From Aestuariivirga sp. (GTDB lineage: Bacteria; Pseudomonadota; Alphaproteobacteria; Rhizobiales; Aestuariivirgaceae), in NCBI RefSeq assembly GCF_020252395.1, contig NZ_JADCDB010000002.1, positions 124,001 to 188,000 of the forward strand: a stretch of DNA of 64,000 bases, written 5' to 3'. The notes under the pieces were generated by a model. The model did not search any database, was not told where the DNA came from, and worked only from the letters and a program-made list of their open reading frames with translations. The translations under genes were made by a program, and so were the position numbers. Positions 28,753-37,355 of the stretch are shown here, in pieces. Numbering within the stretch: position 1 is the stretch's first letter; every line of letters starts with the position of its first letter.

Positions 28753-29775
28753 ATGCACAACCCTCTCAATGATTTCTCGGTCCGCGCCGGAGCATGGTTC
28801 TCAACCTTTTGGACAGCCTCCATGAACGGGGCGGCGCTTCGGGTCATATCGCCACTTCAATACATCATGGGAATGGCGTGTGTGCTCATCGTCGCGCTCG
28901 CACTCTTCGAACCAGCGAGTTCGGCAGGGCTTAACCTGCTACCGAGGACTCTTTTCTGGTCCCTTCACCTCATTCCAGCGACGATGGTCGCTTGGGCGAT
29001 CAGCGGCTGGCTTTTCAACACTCAAGTATCGCGGCGTGTATCTCCTTGGGCATTGATTGTGATCGCCGGAGCTGTCACCGGCCTGTTGCTCGCACCGGTC
29101 TACGCCGCGCTGGAAATTCTCTTCGGCGTCACGGATGCAACTAGCACCGGTTCGCGGCCCCTGCCATTTTCGGCAGAAATCTGGCTGAACGAACTGGGGG
29201 ACGAGTTGCACGATGTGCCCTTGAAATGCGCCGGTCTGTGGCTGTTGATGAATGCATTCGTCGTGTGGGGGTCTGGCGGCATGCGCGATTATGCCATTGG
29301 CGACCCGCCGGACGGAATCCGGACATTTGATCTTCCAACCATAACACCGGTTCGACCGTCATCAATGCCGCACGATCCGCCGCCAGAGGCAATAAGCGAG
29401 CAGGATCGATCAGATTCCACTCCGAAAAGGACTGCATCAAGTAGCGAATCTCCGGGCTTTCTTGCGAGACTTCCCAAACGGCTCGGCCGAGATATTGTTC
29501 TATTGGAGGCCCAGGAGCATTATTTGCGCATTGTAACGAGCCGTGGTGAGCACCTCCTCCTTCAGGGCCTCACACATGCAATCACTGAGCTCGAAAACAA
29601 TGGCTTCGATGGCATTCAGATCCGCCGCTCGGTTTGGGTGGCATGGACGCACATCGAGAATGTCGAGGTACGCACTGGCGTTGTATCGATTGTCGTTTCG
29701 ACAGGCGCCAGCTGGAAGATCAGCCGGCGGAGGGAAAAAGCTTTTCTTGCCGCTTGGCGGCTGCGTCACAGGTGA
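28753..29775 (+). CDS. Membrane-anchored LytTR-family DNA-binding protein
   Basis: 340 residues. Four hydrophobic segments in the N-terminal half (about 32-53, 60-87, 96-124 and 155-174), a polar Pro/Ser-rich linker (about 185-230), then a LytTR domain (GRDIVLLEAQEHYLRIVTSRG, ITELENNGFDGIQIRRSVWV, ending in SWKISRRR) that binds DNA through beta-strands. There is no receiver domain, so it would be a one-component membrane regulator like other alphaproteobacterial members. The input signal and targets are unknown. The convergent outer-membrane protein gene downstream is not obviously linked. Confidence 0.87.
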   Translation: MHNPLNDFSVRAGAWFSTFWTASMNGAALRVISPLQYIMGMACVLIVALALFEPASSAGLNLLPRTLFWSLHLIPATMVAWAISGWLFNTQVSRRVSPWALIVIAGAVTGLLLAPVYAALEILFGVTDATSTGSRPLPFSAEIWLNELGDELHDVPLKCAGLWLLMNAFVVWGSGGMRDYAIGDPPDGIRTFDLPTITPVRPSSMPHDPPPEAISEQDRSDSTPKRTASSSESPGFLARLPKRLGRDIVLLEAQEHYLRIVTSRGEHLLLQGLTHAITELENNGFDGIQIRRSVWVAWTHIENVEVRTGVVSIVVSTGASWKISRRREKAFLAAWRLRHR

Positions 29776-29845
29776 GATCTTGTGTCAATCCGCGTCAATT
29801 ATCACGCGCAATCTGGAAGGACGGGGCGCACCGCTGCTTGTTGCC

Positions 29846-29955
29846 GCATGTTCCGATCAGGTGGAATCACCTGATCGGCAAGAACATGCGCCAGATCAAA
29901 AGCTGGAGCATGATCTTATCGCAAGAGTGGCTGCCACTTTTGCGGATCATGCTCT
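29846..29955 (-). repeat. Two-hairpin dispersed repeat, copy A1
   Basis: Complement of the element at 37042-37153. Read on the minus strand it has a first hairpin starting AGAGCATGATCCGCAAAAG and returning AAGATCATGCTC, then a second closing GCATGTTC/GAACATGC. The second hairpin's stem differs from A2 but with paired changes (GATCAGGTG/CACCTGATC here, GATTAAGCG/CGCTTAATC there), which shows that structure is conserved. Confidence 0.8.
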
Positions 29956-30287
29956 AGCGTCGATATATAAAGCGAAATTCGGCTGGCAGCCAATTACCTG
30001 ACCCCTTCACACTCGTGTGAAACGGCGTATAGACAGATTATCGGCGCCGCCGGTCAAATGCTCCGGGAAAACCGCCGGGTGATGCTCACGGCAGTGCCCA
30101 GAAACGTCCGCGGCCGGTCGGATTCTGGCGCATCTTGCCAACATACCGGCCGTGATGCAGATCCACTGCTCCTGCGCCGTGACCAGATGTCCGATATCCG
30201 CTTGATACTCAGAAGGATCAGGGTTACGGCCAGTTGAATTCGCAATGATATCGGCGGGATGCAACCAGCGTTAACGTCTGCCAGAAA
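29956..30287. other. Gene-free stretch between convergent genes
   Basis: 330 bp. Short frames on both strands have no start signals and no recognisable protein. GTCGATATATAAAGCG at about 29959 is AT-rich but has no clear promoter spacing. I see nothing else here. Confidence 0.5.
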
Positions 30288-30321
30288 CATGAAAGGTCCG
30301 CAAGGTGCCGGACCTTTCATG
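30288..30321 (-). terminator. Hairpin downstream of outer-membrane protein gene
   Basis: A perfect 13-bp inverted repeat, CATGAAAGGTCCG (30288-30300) and CGGACCTTTCATG (30309-30321), with an 8-nt loop, 17 bp past the stop of the minus-strand gene. No long U-tract follows, so it may act as an mRNA-end stabiliser or a Rho-assisted terminator. Confidence 0.65.
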
Positions 30322-30337
30322 AGTAACGCAACGCGCC

Positions 30338-31201
30338 TCAAAAGCGGAGCTTGGCCGACGCGCGGACGACGCTGAACTGATAATCGACGTCCCCCTTGCC
30401 CGTAATGCCAACAAGCTGGTCTTCATCGTCATTTTGGGTCGCGCCGAGGTTGCGGCGCCAGTTGGCCGATCCGAGATCGACATAGAGATACTCGATGCCG
30501 AGGCTCCAGTTGTCGATGCCGTATTCCATGCCCCCGCCAACCGTCCAACCCAAGTTCGTGGCATCCGTCGAGCCGGTGTAGTAGCGGTCGGTCTCGGGAT
30601 CGTCATCCGCCAACTCCGTTGCATCGATCTTGACGGAACCTTCCATCTTTCCGTAGGCAAGTCCGCCTGTTCCATAGAACAGGAAGTTATCGGCAGCGAA
30701 GCCAACTCGCCCACGCAGGGTTGCAAACCAGTCAGCGCCGAACGAGGTGCGGGCAGTAGCGCTTAGGTTTTCATCACCGGCCCCAGGGTCGCCCAGCAGT
30801 TCGCCCAGATCGTTGAGCTGGTTGCTGATGTTGTTGGATCTGTCATTGCCGAAACCAGCATAATTCAGGTCAGCCTCGACACCGAAAACGAGTTTATCGT
30901 GCTGCCAGTTGTAACCGATCAGACCACCACCGGTGAACGCAGTTTCGTCGCTTTTCAAATTGGCCCCGACGTTATCGAGCAGGTTGTTGATTTCGCTTGC
31001 GCTTCCACCACCACTCACATCGGGCCCGGTGTAGTTGAAGTCATGATTGACCTTTGAGTTGTTGAAACCGGCTCCGGCATTGAGGCCGAGGTAGAAGCCC
31101 GACCAATCGTAGGCAGTATCTGACACGTCGGCGGCTCGGGCGGCCACGGTCATGGTTGCCGCTGAAACGATCGCTGTTGCCGCAAAGACAATATTCTTCA
31201 T
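30338..31201 (-). CDS. Outer-membrane beta-barrel protein (Omp25/31-like)
   Basis: 287 residues with a signal peptide (MKNIVFAATAIVSAATMTVAARAAD, cleavage after about residue 23) followed by YDWSGFYLGLNAGAGFNNSK, the usual first strand of alphaproteobacterial Omp25/31 and Rop-type barrels. Alternating beta-strand segments run to a C-terminal aromatic residue (SAKLRF), the signal for outer-membrane insertion. Two loops carry acidic Ser/Asn-rich inserts (about 60-85 and 130-155). Role: surface structure or porin. A strong hairpin follows it and a long non-coding leader precedes it. Confidence 0.88.
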   Translation of the reverse strand: MKNIVFAATAIVSAATMTVAARAADVSDTAYDWSGFYLGLNAGAGFNNSKVNHDFNYTGPDVSGGGSASEINNLLDNVGANLKSDETAFTGGGLIGYNWQHDKLVFGVEADLNYAGFGNDRSNNISNQLNDLGELLGDPGAGDENLSATARTSFGADWFATLRGRVGFAADNFLFYGTGGLAYGKMEGSVKIDATELADDDPETDRYYTGSTDATNLGWTVGGGMEYGIDNWSLGIEYLYVDLGSANWRRNLGATQNDDEDQLVGITGKGDVDYQFSVVRASAKLRF

Positions 31202-32096
31202 AGATGGATCCTTCTTGAGTTTTAGGTGACACGTGCAACGGTCTCATCCCAGCATCTGACGGCGCTTCTTCAGATGCAGAGTTTCCGTAGTGTCACTTTT
31301 GTTGAGACTTCCCCTGGACTGTTTGACGCTTGATCAATTCCGCCCGTCGGCATCAAAGTAAGACGGTGTCCTACCCTTGACCGCAACATGACGGCACTTT
31401 GACCAAGAGAGATATCGTGGGGAGCAGGCCTGAATTCAGCAAGTTCTGTACGGACGGCCCATGCTATTTCACGAGCGGCCGGGCATGTCAGCGATAAAGC
31501 CGCCAACCTTTTGTAAAATCTCAAGTTCTCTGGCGATCAAGAGGGATTCGAAACAGTGTCCCTGTCCATGAACGGGGCGTTGCATTCACGAACGGAAAAG
31601 GCGATGAGGCCAGGCGCGCAGTCCGTTCCGGTGCTCCGCCTGCCGGAGGGTCGTGTAGCTATTCCGCTGCGGCTGTATTCACTCAACCATCATGCCACAC
31701 GTTAAACGTCAGCCGACAACCGCCCCGCAAGCTCTTCAATTTGAACATCTTTCGCTCTGCCACTGAGCCCGCTCGCCCGCCCGATGCTCTACGGCAGGCT
31801 TTGCCATGCGATCTTCTGGTCCGTCGCCATATGTTATTTTCCGCCGAGGTTCAGGGTTGACGCCGCAACTCCATCTTGAGTCCGCTTTTCGAAGCGGCAT
31901 GGCTAGCCCGGTCCGGGCGTACTTCACTCCTGCGGCCGGCGCGCCCTGCTGCTGGGGCCAGACTGTCAGGTGAATGCCATCCCGGCTCACCCTGTTGGGC
32001 GGTCGATGCAATGGCTATGGGCGCGGAGCCTTCAGGCAGCGCGGCGCGCAGGCTGTGGCCGTTTCCCCTCCCCCCGGAATGTTCTAGAAGTCCCTG
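31202..32096. other. Long gene-free region upstream of glnE
   Basis: 895 bp with no supportable gene. The part next to 31201 holds the leader of the outer-membrane protein gene (GGATCC and AAGGATCC just upstream of its start). From about 31730 the minus-strand frame has wording often seen beside insertion sequences (HLTVWPQQQGAP...KYARTG). Positions 31908-31990 repeat 28508-28589. I take the region for decayed mobile DNA; the element is not identified. Confidence 0.5.
31908..31990. repeat. 82-bp repeat, copy 2
   Basis: Second copy of the sequence at 28508-28589, same orientation. Shared blocks include CCGGTCC, GCGCGCCCT, GGGCCAGAC/GGCCAGACT and GTCAGGTGAAT. It lies about 110 bp upstream of glnE. 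Confidence 0.55.
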
Positions 32097-34976
32097 ATGC
32101 ATCTCCGTCCGCCCCAGCCCGCTCCCGACCGCGACGCTGCCGCCCTTTTCCGGGCCGGATTTCCGGCCGCCGCCATTCCGGCGGAGCACGCGGCGCTCGC
32201 CGGGAATATTGCCGGCGCCTCGCCTTATCTGCGGCAGCTGATGCTGCGCGATCCTGTCTTCGCGGGCCGGGTGTTCCGGGAGGATGCGGATGATTTGCTG
32301 GGGTTGCAACTCGCCGGGTTGAACGAGGCCGATGCGACACTCTCCCTGACGGAGGTGATGGCGCGGCTCAGGCAGGTGAAGAAGCGGATGGCGCTGCTCA
32401 TTGCGGTGGCGGACCTTTCCGGGCGCTGGAACATGGAGCAGGTGACGGCGGCGCTCACGGATTTTGCGGATGCGGCTCTCTCCGCCGCGATCTCCTGGCT
32501 GCTGTCGGATTATGCGCGGGCCGGCAAGGTCAGGCTCGCCGATGCCGCGGCGCCTCTCGCCAATTGCGGCTATGTGGCGCTCGCCATGGGCAAGCAGGGC
32601 GCGCGTGAGCTCAACTACTCATCCGACATCGACCTCATCATTCTGTACGACGCGTTGACGCCGCTGCTGGGCGGCCCGCATGAGGCGGCCACCTTCTTCG
32701 TGCGCTTCACCCGCCGGCTCGTGCAGATCATGCAGGACGTGACCGAGGATGGTTACGTCTTCCGCACCGACCTGCGCTTGCGCCCGGACCCGCGGGCGAC
32801 ACAGGTGGCGATCTCCATTGATGCGGCGGAAGTCTATTACCTGAATCAGGGCCAGAACTGGGAGCGCGCCGCCATGATCAAGGCGCGGCCCTGCGCGGGC
32901 GACCTGGCGCTGGGCGATGAATTTCTCGGCCGCCTCAGGCCCTATATCTGGCGCAAGTATCTCGATTTCGCGGCGATCGCCGACGTGCAGTCGATGAAGC
33001 GCCAGATCCATGCGGTCAAGGGCCATGGCGAGGTGAAGGTCAGGGGCCATAACCTCAAGCTTGGCCGCGGCGGCATCCGCGAGATCGAGTTCTTCGTGCA
33101 GACGCAGCAGCTCATCGCCGGGGGCCGCAACCCGAAGCTCCGTGGACGGAGCACCATCGCCATGCTGGAGGCGCTGGCGGACGCGCAGTGGATCACCCAT
33201 GAGGCGGCGGCCGAGCTTGCCTCCGCCTATCGCTTCCTGCGGTCGGTCGAGCACCGCGTGCAGATGGTGAATGACGAGCAGACCCACACTCTGCCCGCGG
33301 AGGACGCCGCCTTCGAGTCCATGGCCCGCTTCTGCGGCTTCGAAAGCGGAGAGAGTTTCGAAACTGAAGCGCGCCGCGTGCTCGAATGCGTGCAGGGTCA
33401 TTATTCCCGCCTGTTCGAATCCGCCGGGGAGCTGGGCACGGCGGGCGGCAGCCTGGTGTTCACCGGCGGCGAGGACGATCCGGAAACCATCGAAACCCTC
33501 TCGCGCATGGGTTACAGGAGCCCCTCGGAAGTCTCCGCCACCATCCGCGGCTGGCATTTCGGGCGCTATGCGGCGACCCGCAGCGCCAAGGCGCGCGAAC
33601 TCCTCACCGAGCTGATGCCGAAACTCCTCACCGCACTTGCAGCCATGGGCGATGCGGACCTCGCATTCCTGGCCTTCGACAAGTTTCTCAGCGGACTGCC
33701 CGCGGGCGTGCAGCTGTTCTCGCTCCTGAAGGCAAACCCGAAGCTGCTCGACCTGCTCGCCACCATCCTCGGCAGCGCGCCGCGGCTGGCGGAGCAGCTG
33801 AGCCGCCGCCCCAAGGTGCTGGACGCCGTGCTGGACCCCGGCTTCTTCACGTCCCTTCCCAGCGAGGCGGAGATGGCCCGGCTCATCGCCGCCGCCATGC
33901 CCGAAGGCCTGGAGACCGGCGAGGTGGCGGACCGCGCCCGCATCGTCGGGAAGGAACAGGCCTTCCGCATCGGCGTGCGCGTGCTGTCGGAAACCGCGGG
34001 TGCGGCGGAAACGGGGCTTGCCTTCTCACAACTCGCAGGCCTGCTGCTCGGCCGCCTGCACCGGGCGGTGACGGAGGATCAAGTCCGCCGCAACGGCCAT
34101 GTGCCGGGTGGGCGCAGTGCGGTGATCGCCATGGGCAAGCTCGGCGGCAATGAGATGACGGCGGGCTCCGACCTCGACCTCATCATCATCTATGATGCCG
34201 CCGAAGGCGCGGAGATGAGCGGGGGAGCAAAGCCCCTCAGCGTCAACCAATACTATGCGCGGCTCAGCCAGCGGCTGATCGCCGCCGTCTCCGCCCCCAC
34301 GGCGGAGGGCGTGCTCTATGAGGTCGACATGCGGCTCCGTCCCTCGGGCAGCAAGGGGCCGGTGGCGGCGAGCCTCGCCAGCTTCGAAAGCTATCACCGC
34401 TCTTCCGCCTGGACCTGGGAGAAGCTGGCGCTCACCCGCGCGCGGCCCGTTTGCGGCGATGCGGGCCTGATGAACGAACTCGCGGCCCGCATCCGCGCCG
34501 CCTTGTGCGAGCCGCGCGATGCCGCGACGGTGAAGGACGACGTCACCGGCATGCGCAAGCTGATGCTCAGGGAGCAGGGCACGGGCGGGTTGTGGGACGT
34601 GAAGCGGGCCAGGGGCGGCCTGGTCGAACTCGAATTCATCGCCCAGACGCTGCAGCTGATCCATGCCCACCGGCACCCGGAGGTGCTCGACACCAATACG
34701 CTGGCCGCACTCGAGAAGCTGCACGGGGCAGGGCTCCTGTCGGAATCAGACCATGCGGCGCTGCGGCGCGCGGGGCTCCTCTACCATCGCCTCACCCAGA
34801 TGCTAAGGCTTTGCCTCGACGGGCCCTATGATCCGGCGAAGGCGCTGCCCGCCCTCAACCTTCTGGTCGCCACTGCGGCGATGACGCCCGGCATCGCCGC
34901 GGCGGAAGCCCATCTGGCCGAGGCCCAGGGCGAGGTGGCGGCGATCTTCGGCCGGCTGGTCGGCCCGGTCTCATGA
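32097..34976 (+). CDS. glnE: Bifunctional glutamine synthetase adenylyltransferase/deadenylase
   Basis: 959 residues. Two nucleotidyltransferase domains: the N-terminal de-adenylylating half has GKQGARELNYSSDIDLIILYD (near residue 165), and the C-terminal adenylylating half has MGKLGGNEMTAGSDLDLIII (near residue 680), each with the paired Asp metal ligands. GlnE/GlnD-type helical regions lie between and after. The enzyme sets glutamine synthetase activity by reversible AMP attachment, responding to PII. Length is normal (about 950-1000). It is monocistronic here, preceded by decayed DNA. A start at ATG 32097 fits the family. Confidence 0.95.
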   Translation: MHLRPPQPAPDRDAAALFRAGFPAAAIPAEHAALAGNIAGASPYLRQLMLRDPVFAGRVFREDADDLLGLQLAGLNEADATLSLTEVMARLRQVKKRMALLIAVADLSGRWNMEQVTAALTDFADAALSAAISWLLSDYARAGKVRLADAAAPLANCGYVALAMGKQGARELNYSSDIDLIILYDALTPLLGGPHEAATFFVRFTRRLVQIMQDVTEDGYVFRTDLRLRPDPRATQVAISIDAAEVYYLNQGQNWERAAMIKARPCAGDLALGDEFLGRLRPYIWRKYLDFAAIADVQSMKRQIHAVKGHGEVKVRGHNLKLGRGGIREIEFFVQTQQLIAGGRNPKLRGRSTIAMLEALADAQWITHEAAAELASAYRFLRSVEHRVQMVNDEQTHTLPAEDAAFESMARFCGFESGESFETEARRVLECVQGHYSRLFESAGELGTAGGSLVFTGGEDDPETIETLSRMGYRSPSEVSATIRGWHFGRYAATRSAKARELLTELMPKLLTALAAMGDADLAFLAFDKFLSGLPAGVQLFSLLKANPKLLDLLATILGSAPRLAEQLSRRPKVLDAVLDPGFFTSLPSEAEMARLIAAAMPEGLETGEVADRARIVGKEQAFRIGVRVLSETAGAAETGLAFSQLAGLLLGRLHRAVTEDQVRRNGHVPGGRSAVIAMGKLGGNEMTAGSDLDLIIIYDAAEGAEMSGGAKPLSVNQYYARLSQRLIAAVSAPTAEGVLYEVDMRLRPSGSKGPVAASLASFESYHRSSAWTWEKLALTRARPVCGDAGLMNELAARIRAALCEPRDAATVKDDVTGMRKLMLREQGTGGLWDVKRARGGLVELEFIAQTLQLIHAHRHPEVLDTNTLAALEKLHGAGLLSESDHAALRRAGLLYHRLTQMLRLCLDGPYDPAKALPALNLLVATAAMTPGIAAAEAHLAEAQGEVAAIFGRLVGPVS

Positions 34977-35076
34977 CCGGAGACTATCCCTGCGGAAGAA
35001 ATCCAGGAAACCCCGCGACGGAATCCCGGTTGCCCCCCGTCTTGCTTTCAGGACAGCCAAGAGGAGGAACCGTCCG

Positions 35077-35532
35077 ATGAGCCGACTGACCCTTGCAATC
35101 GCCCTGTTCAGCGCTTGTGCCGTGGCGCCCGCCACCGCCTTCGCCATGCAGCCCTATCTGCCCAAGAGCCCCAAATCCTTCAGCAAGGCGGATGTGGACG
35201 CCAATGGCAAGGTGACCGCGGCGGAACTCGCCCCGCGCGCCGAAAAGCGCTTCGACCGGCTGGATGCCGACCGCAACGGCGCGGTCTCCACCGCCGAGCT
35301 CAACGACGCGCTCGAGAGGGCGCTGGAGCGCCGCCGCGCCCGCATCCTGGCCGATCTCGACACCGACAAGGACGGAGCCATCACGCGCGCCGAGCTCGAT
35401 GCCTCGGTCGACCGTCTGATCGCGGCGGCGGATGCCGATCATGACGGCGGCGTCACGCTGGGCGAGGCGCAGAACTATCGCCTTGCCAAGCTCCGCAAAC
35501 CCGCTACCCCTGATGGAGCACAGGCCAACTGA
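35077..35532 (+). CDS. Secreted EF-hand calcium-binding protein
   Basis: 151 residues with a signal peptide (MSRLTLAIALFSACAVAPATAFA). Four EF-hand loops of 12 residues are visible: residues about 39-50 (DVDANGKVTAAE), 63-74 (DADRNGAVSTAE), 95-106 (DTDKDGAITRAE) and 119-130 (DADHDGGVTLGE), each with Asp/Asn at positions 1, 3, 5 and Glu at 12. So it should bind calcium in the periplasm. It starts a run with an ECF sigma factor, a small membrane protein and a Spy-like protein, suggesting an envelope-stress unit. Confidence 0.88.
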   Translation: MSRLTLAIALFSACAVAPATAFAMQPYLPKSPKSFSKADVDANGKVTAAELAPRAEKRFDRLDADRNGAVSTAELNDALERALERRRARILADLDTDKDGAITRAELDASVDRLIAAADADHDGGVTLGEAQNYRLAKLRKPATPDGAQAN

Positions 35533-35553
35533 CCGAGCGACCGGACCCATGTT

Positions 35554-36147
35554 TTGACGCCAGAGCCATCGGCCTTCCGCCAGATGTCGGACGCCGGCCT
35601 TCTCAAGGCCGCCGCCGGTGGCTCGCATGCGGCCTTCGCCGAGATTGCCAGCCGCCATTACCAGCCGGTCTACCGGCTGGTGTGGCGGATGACCAATGGC
35701 GCGGCCGATGCCGAGGACATGGCTCAGGAGGCCTTCGTCAAGCTGTGGCAGAATCCGGCCCAGGTGCGCGAGGCCGCGGCGCTGAAGGGCTGGTTGATGC
35801 GCGTGGCGGCCAATGCGGCGATCGACCGCAGCCGCAAGCCGCGCGGCGCGGCGCTGGACGAAGCGCCGGAGGTGGCGGACCCTCAGGCCAGGCCCGATGC
35901 GCCATTGGACCGCGAACAGGCCGCGCGGTTGGTCGATGCCCGCATTGCGGCGCTGCCGGAGCGCCAGCGCCTCGCCCTGTCGCTTGTGTATTTCGAGGGA
36001 CTCTCCAATATCGAGGCCGCAGCCGTGCTTGAGGTGAGCGTCGATGCGCTCGAGTCGCTCCTCGCCCGGGCGCGGCGTGGTTTGAAGGAAAGCCTGTCGG
36101 CCGGGTGGCGCGAGCTGCTCGGCGGCCTGGCTGAAACTGGGCAGTGA
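35554..36147 (+). CDS. ECF-type RNA polymerase sigma factor
   Basis: 197 residues if started at TTG 35554; ATG 35584 is an alternative. Region 2 (YRLVWRMTNGAADAEDMAQEAFVKLWQNP, around residues 45-75) and region 4 (LPERQRLALSLVYFEGLSNI...LEVSVDALESLLARARRGL, around 130-180) are present; there is no region 1 or 3. It lies 21 bp after the EF-hand gene and 9 bp before a small membrane protein that is the likely anti-sigma factor. Target promoters are not evident, and autoregulation is the usual pattern. Confidence 0.9.
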   Translation: MTPEPSAFRQMSDAGLLKAAAGGSHAAFAEIASRHYQPVYRLVWRMTNGAADAEDMAQEAFVKLWQNPAQVREAAALKGWLMRVAANAAIDRSRKPRGAALDEAPEVADPQARPDAPLDREQAARLVDARIAALPERQRLALSLVYFEGLSNIEAAAVLEVSVDALESLLARARRGLKESLSAGWRELLGGLAETGQ

Positions 36148-36156
36148 GAGACGGCA

Positions 36157-36513
36157 ATGGAACAGGACAAAAATCCTTGTGAGGATCGCGAGACGCGCGC
36201 CGTGCTGGCGCACGCATCGGCGCCGCAGCTTGCCCCCGGCGCCATGGACCGGCTGATGGCGAGGATCGCCACCGAGCCGCAGCAGGCTGAGGTCATCCCC
36301 TTCGCGCCGCGCCCGCGCGCCACCTTCTGGCGCTATGCCGCCGCGGCGCCGCTCGCCGCCTCGCTGGCTTTGGGCGTCTGGCTCGGCGCCAATGGCAAGA
36401 TGGATTTCGTCATGCCCAGCGCCGTCACCGGCGGCCTGGCGCTGAACGACGAGGCGCCGGTGGACGATCTGGGCGGCGTGGGCGATGCCTATGCCGAGGA
36501 AGGCCTGACATGA
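36157..36513 (+). CDS. Small membrane protein, probable anti-sigma factor
   Basis: 118 residues: an N-terminal cytosolic region of about 48 residues, one membrane span (about 50-70, FWRYAAAAPLAASLALGVWLG) and an acidic periplasmic tail. The zinc anti-sigma motif HX3CX2C is absent. Its position between an ECF sigma gene and a Spy-like sensor gene, with a 4-bp overlap to the latter, is the reason for the anti-sigma call. Otherwise it is a plain single-span protein. Confidence 0.7.
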   Translation: MEQDKNPCEDRETRAVLAHASAPQLAPGAMDRLMARIATEPQQAEVIPFAPRPRATFWRYAAAAPLAASLALGVWLGANGKMDFVMPSAVTGGLALNDEAPVDDLGGVGDAYAEEGLT

Positions 36514-37031
36514 ACGGCACCACGGTCACACCCGCCACTGCGCCCCGCCGCGTCAACTGGCTGAAGGGGGCGCTGGTCGCCTCTCTCGCCGTCAACCTGC
36601 TGATTGCGGGCGCCGTGGCGGCGCGCTGGTACAAGGGCCCGCCGCCCGAGCGCTATGCCCGTCTCACCCAGGCCCAGCTCATCCCGCGTTTTTTCTTCCG
36701 CGACCTCGACCGGGCGCGCCGCATGGAGCTGATGGCGGTGCTGAAGGCGCAGGATAAGGACATCCGCGATGGCCGGCAGGCGGTCAAGGTGCAGGTGATG
36801 GCGCTCGCCGATGCGCTGGAGACGGAGCCCTATGACGAGGCCCGCGTCAAGTCGGCGGTCGAGGGCTTCACCGCGAAGAGCGAGGCCCTGTTCAACACCG
36901 GCGCCGATGCCGCGCTGGCGGTCATCGGCAAGCTCACGCCGGAGGAGCGCAAGCTCATGGCCCAGCACCTGCGCAACCGCGAGGACCGTGGCCGCAAACC
37001 GCAGAATGACAAGACGCCGGACGGTCCCTGA
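36510..37031 (+). CDS. Periplasmic heavy-metal sensor / Spy-CpxP-like protein
   Basis: 173 residues overlapping the preceding stop (ATGA). A membrane anchor at about 13-33 (WLKGALVASLAVNLLIAGAVAARW) precedes a helical hairpin domain of the heavy-metal-sensor type (RYARLTQAQLIPRFFFRDLD, a long basic helix, then LTPEERKLMAQHLRN). Such proteins are related to CpxP/Spy and CnrX and are paired with sigma/anti-sigma genes to sense metals or misfolded protein in the periplasm. The metal ligands of CnrX (His-rich) are not seen, so the ligand is uncertain. Confidence 0.8.
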   Translation: MNGTTVTPATAPRRVNWLKGALVASLAVNLLIAGAVAARWYKGPPPERYARLTQAQLIPRFFFRDLDRARRMELMAVLKAQDKDIRDGRQAVKVQVMALADALETEPYDEARVKSAVEGFTAKSEALFNTGADAALAVIGKLTPEERKLMAQHLRNREDRGRKPQNDKTPDGP

Positions 37032-37041
37032 CCACGGCCCC

Positions 37042-37153
37042 AGAGCATGATCCGCAAAAGTGGAACCGACTTTTGCGATAAGATCATGCTCAGACTACAG
37101 ATCTGGCGCATGTTCTTATCGATTAAGCGATTCCGCTTAATCGGAACATGCGC
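37042..37153 (+). repeat. Two-hairpin dispersed repeat, copy A2
   Basis: Full-length copy. Hairpin 1: AGAGCATGATCCGCAAAAG... pairing with CTTTTGCGATAAGATCATGCTC region. Hairpin 2: GCATGTTC (about 37108) with GAACATGC (about 37144), enclosing GATTAAGCG and CGCTTAATC. Copies: 29846-29955 (opposite orientation) and 54944-55010 (only the first half). Confidence 0.85.
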
Positions 37154-37200
37154 TAAGAGCGGCGGGCGGTCACATGAAACTGGAATGATTTCCCCCTTGC

Positions 37201-37306
37201 GGGGTGGACAGTGGGGAAGAATTAAGGGTGGGGGTCCCCGGGCTCAGGCCTTCAAGAATTGGACTCGAGAGCCCACCGCCCAACCCTCCCCACTGTACAC
37301 CCACGT
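37201..37306. repeat. Long imperfect inverted repeat
   Basis: Outer arms GGTGGACAGTGGGGA (about 37203-37217) and TCCCCACTGTACACC (about 37287-37301) pair with one mismatch. Inner arms AGGGTGGGGG and CCGCCCAACCCT pair imperfectly. It lies between convergent genes together with repeat A2. No coding sign. Confidence 0.55.
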
Positions 37307-37355
37307 GGAGGAGGGCAACCCTCATGGCTGAGACTGACCGCCTGATGCGCCTGCC

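Noticed and set aside
35023-35042. ECF-type promoter GGAAT...CGTC upstream of the EF-hand gene
   Set aside because: The gap of 13 bp between the two boxes is too short for known ECF promoters (about 16-17).
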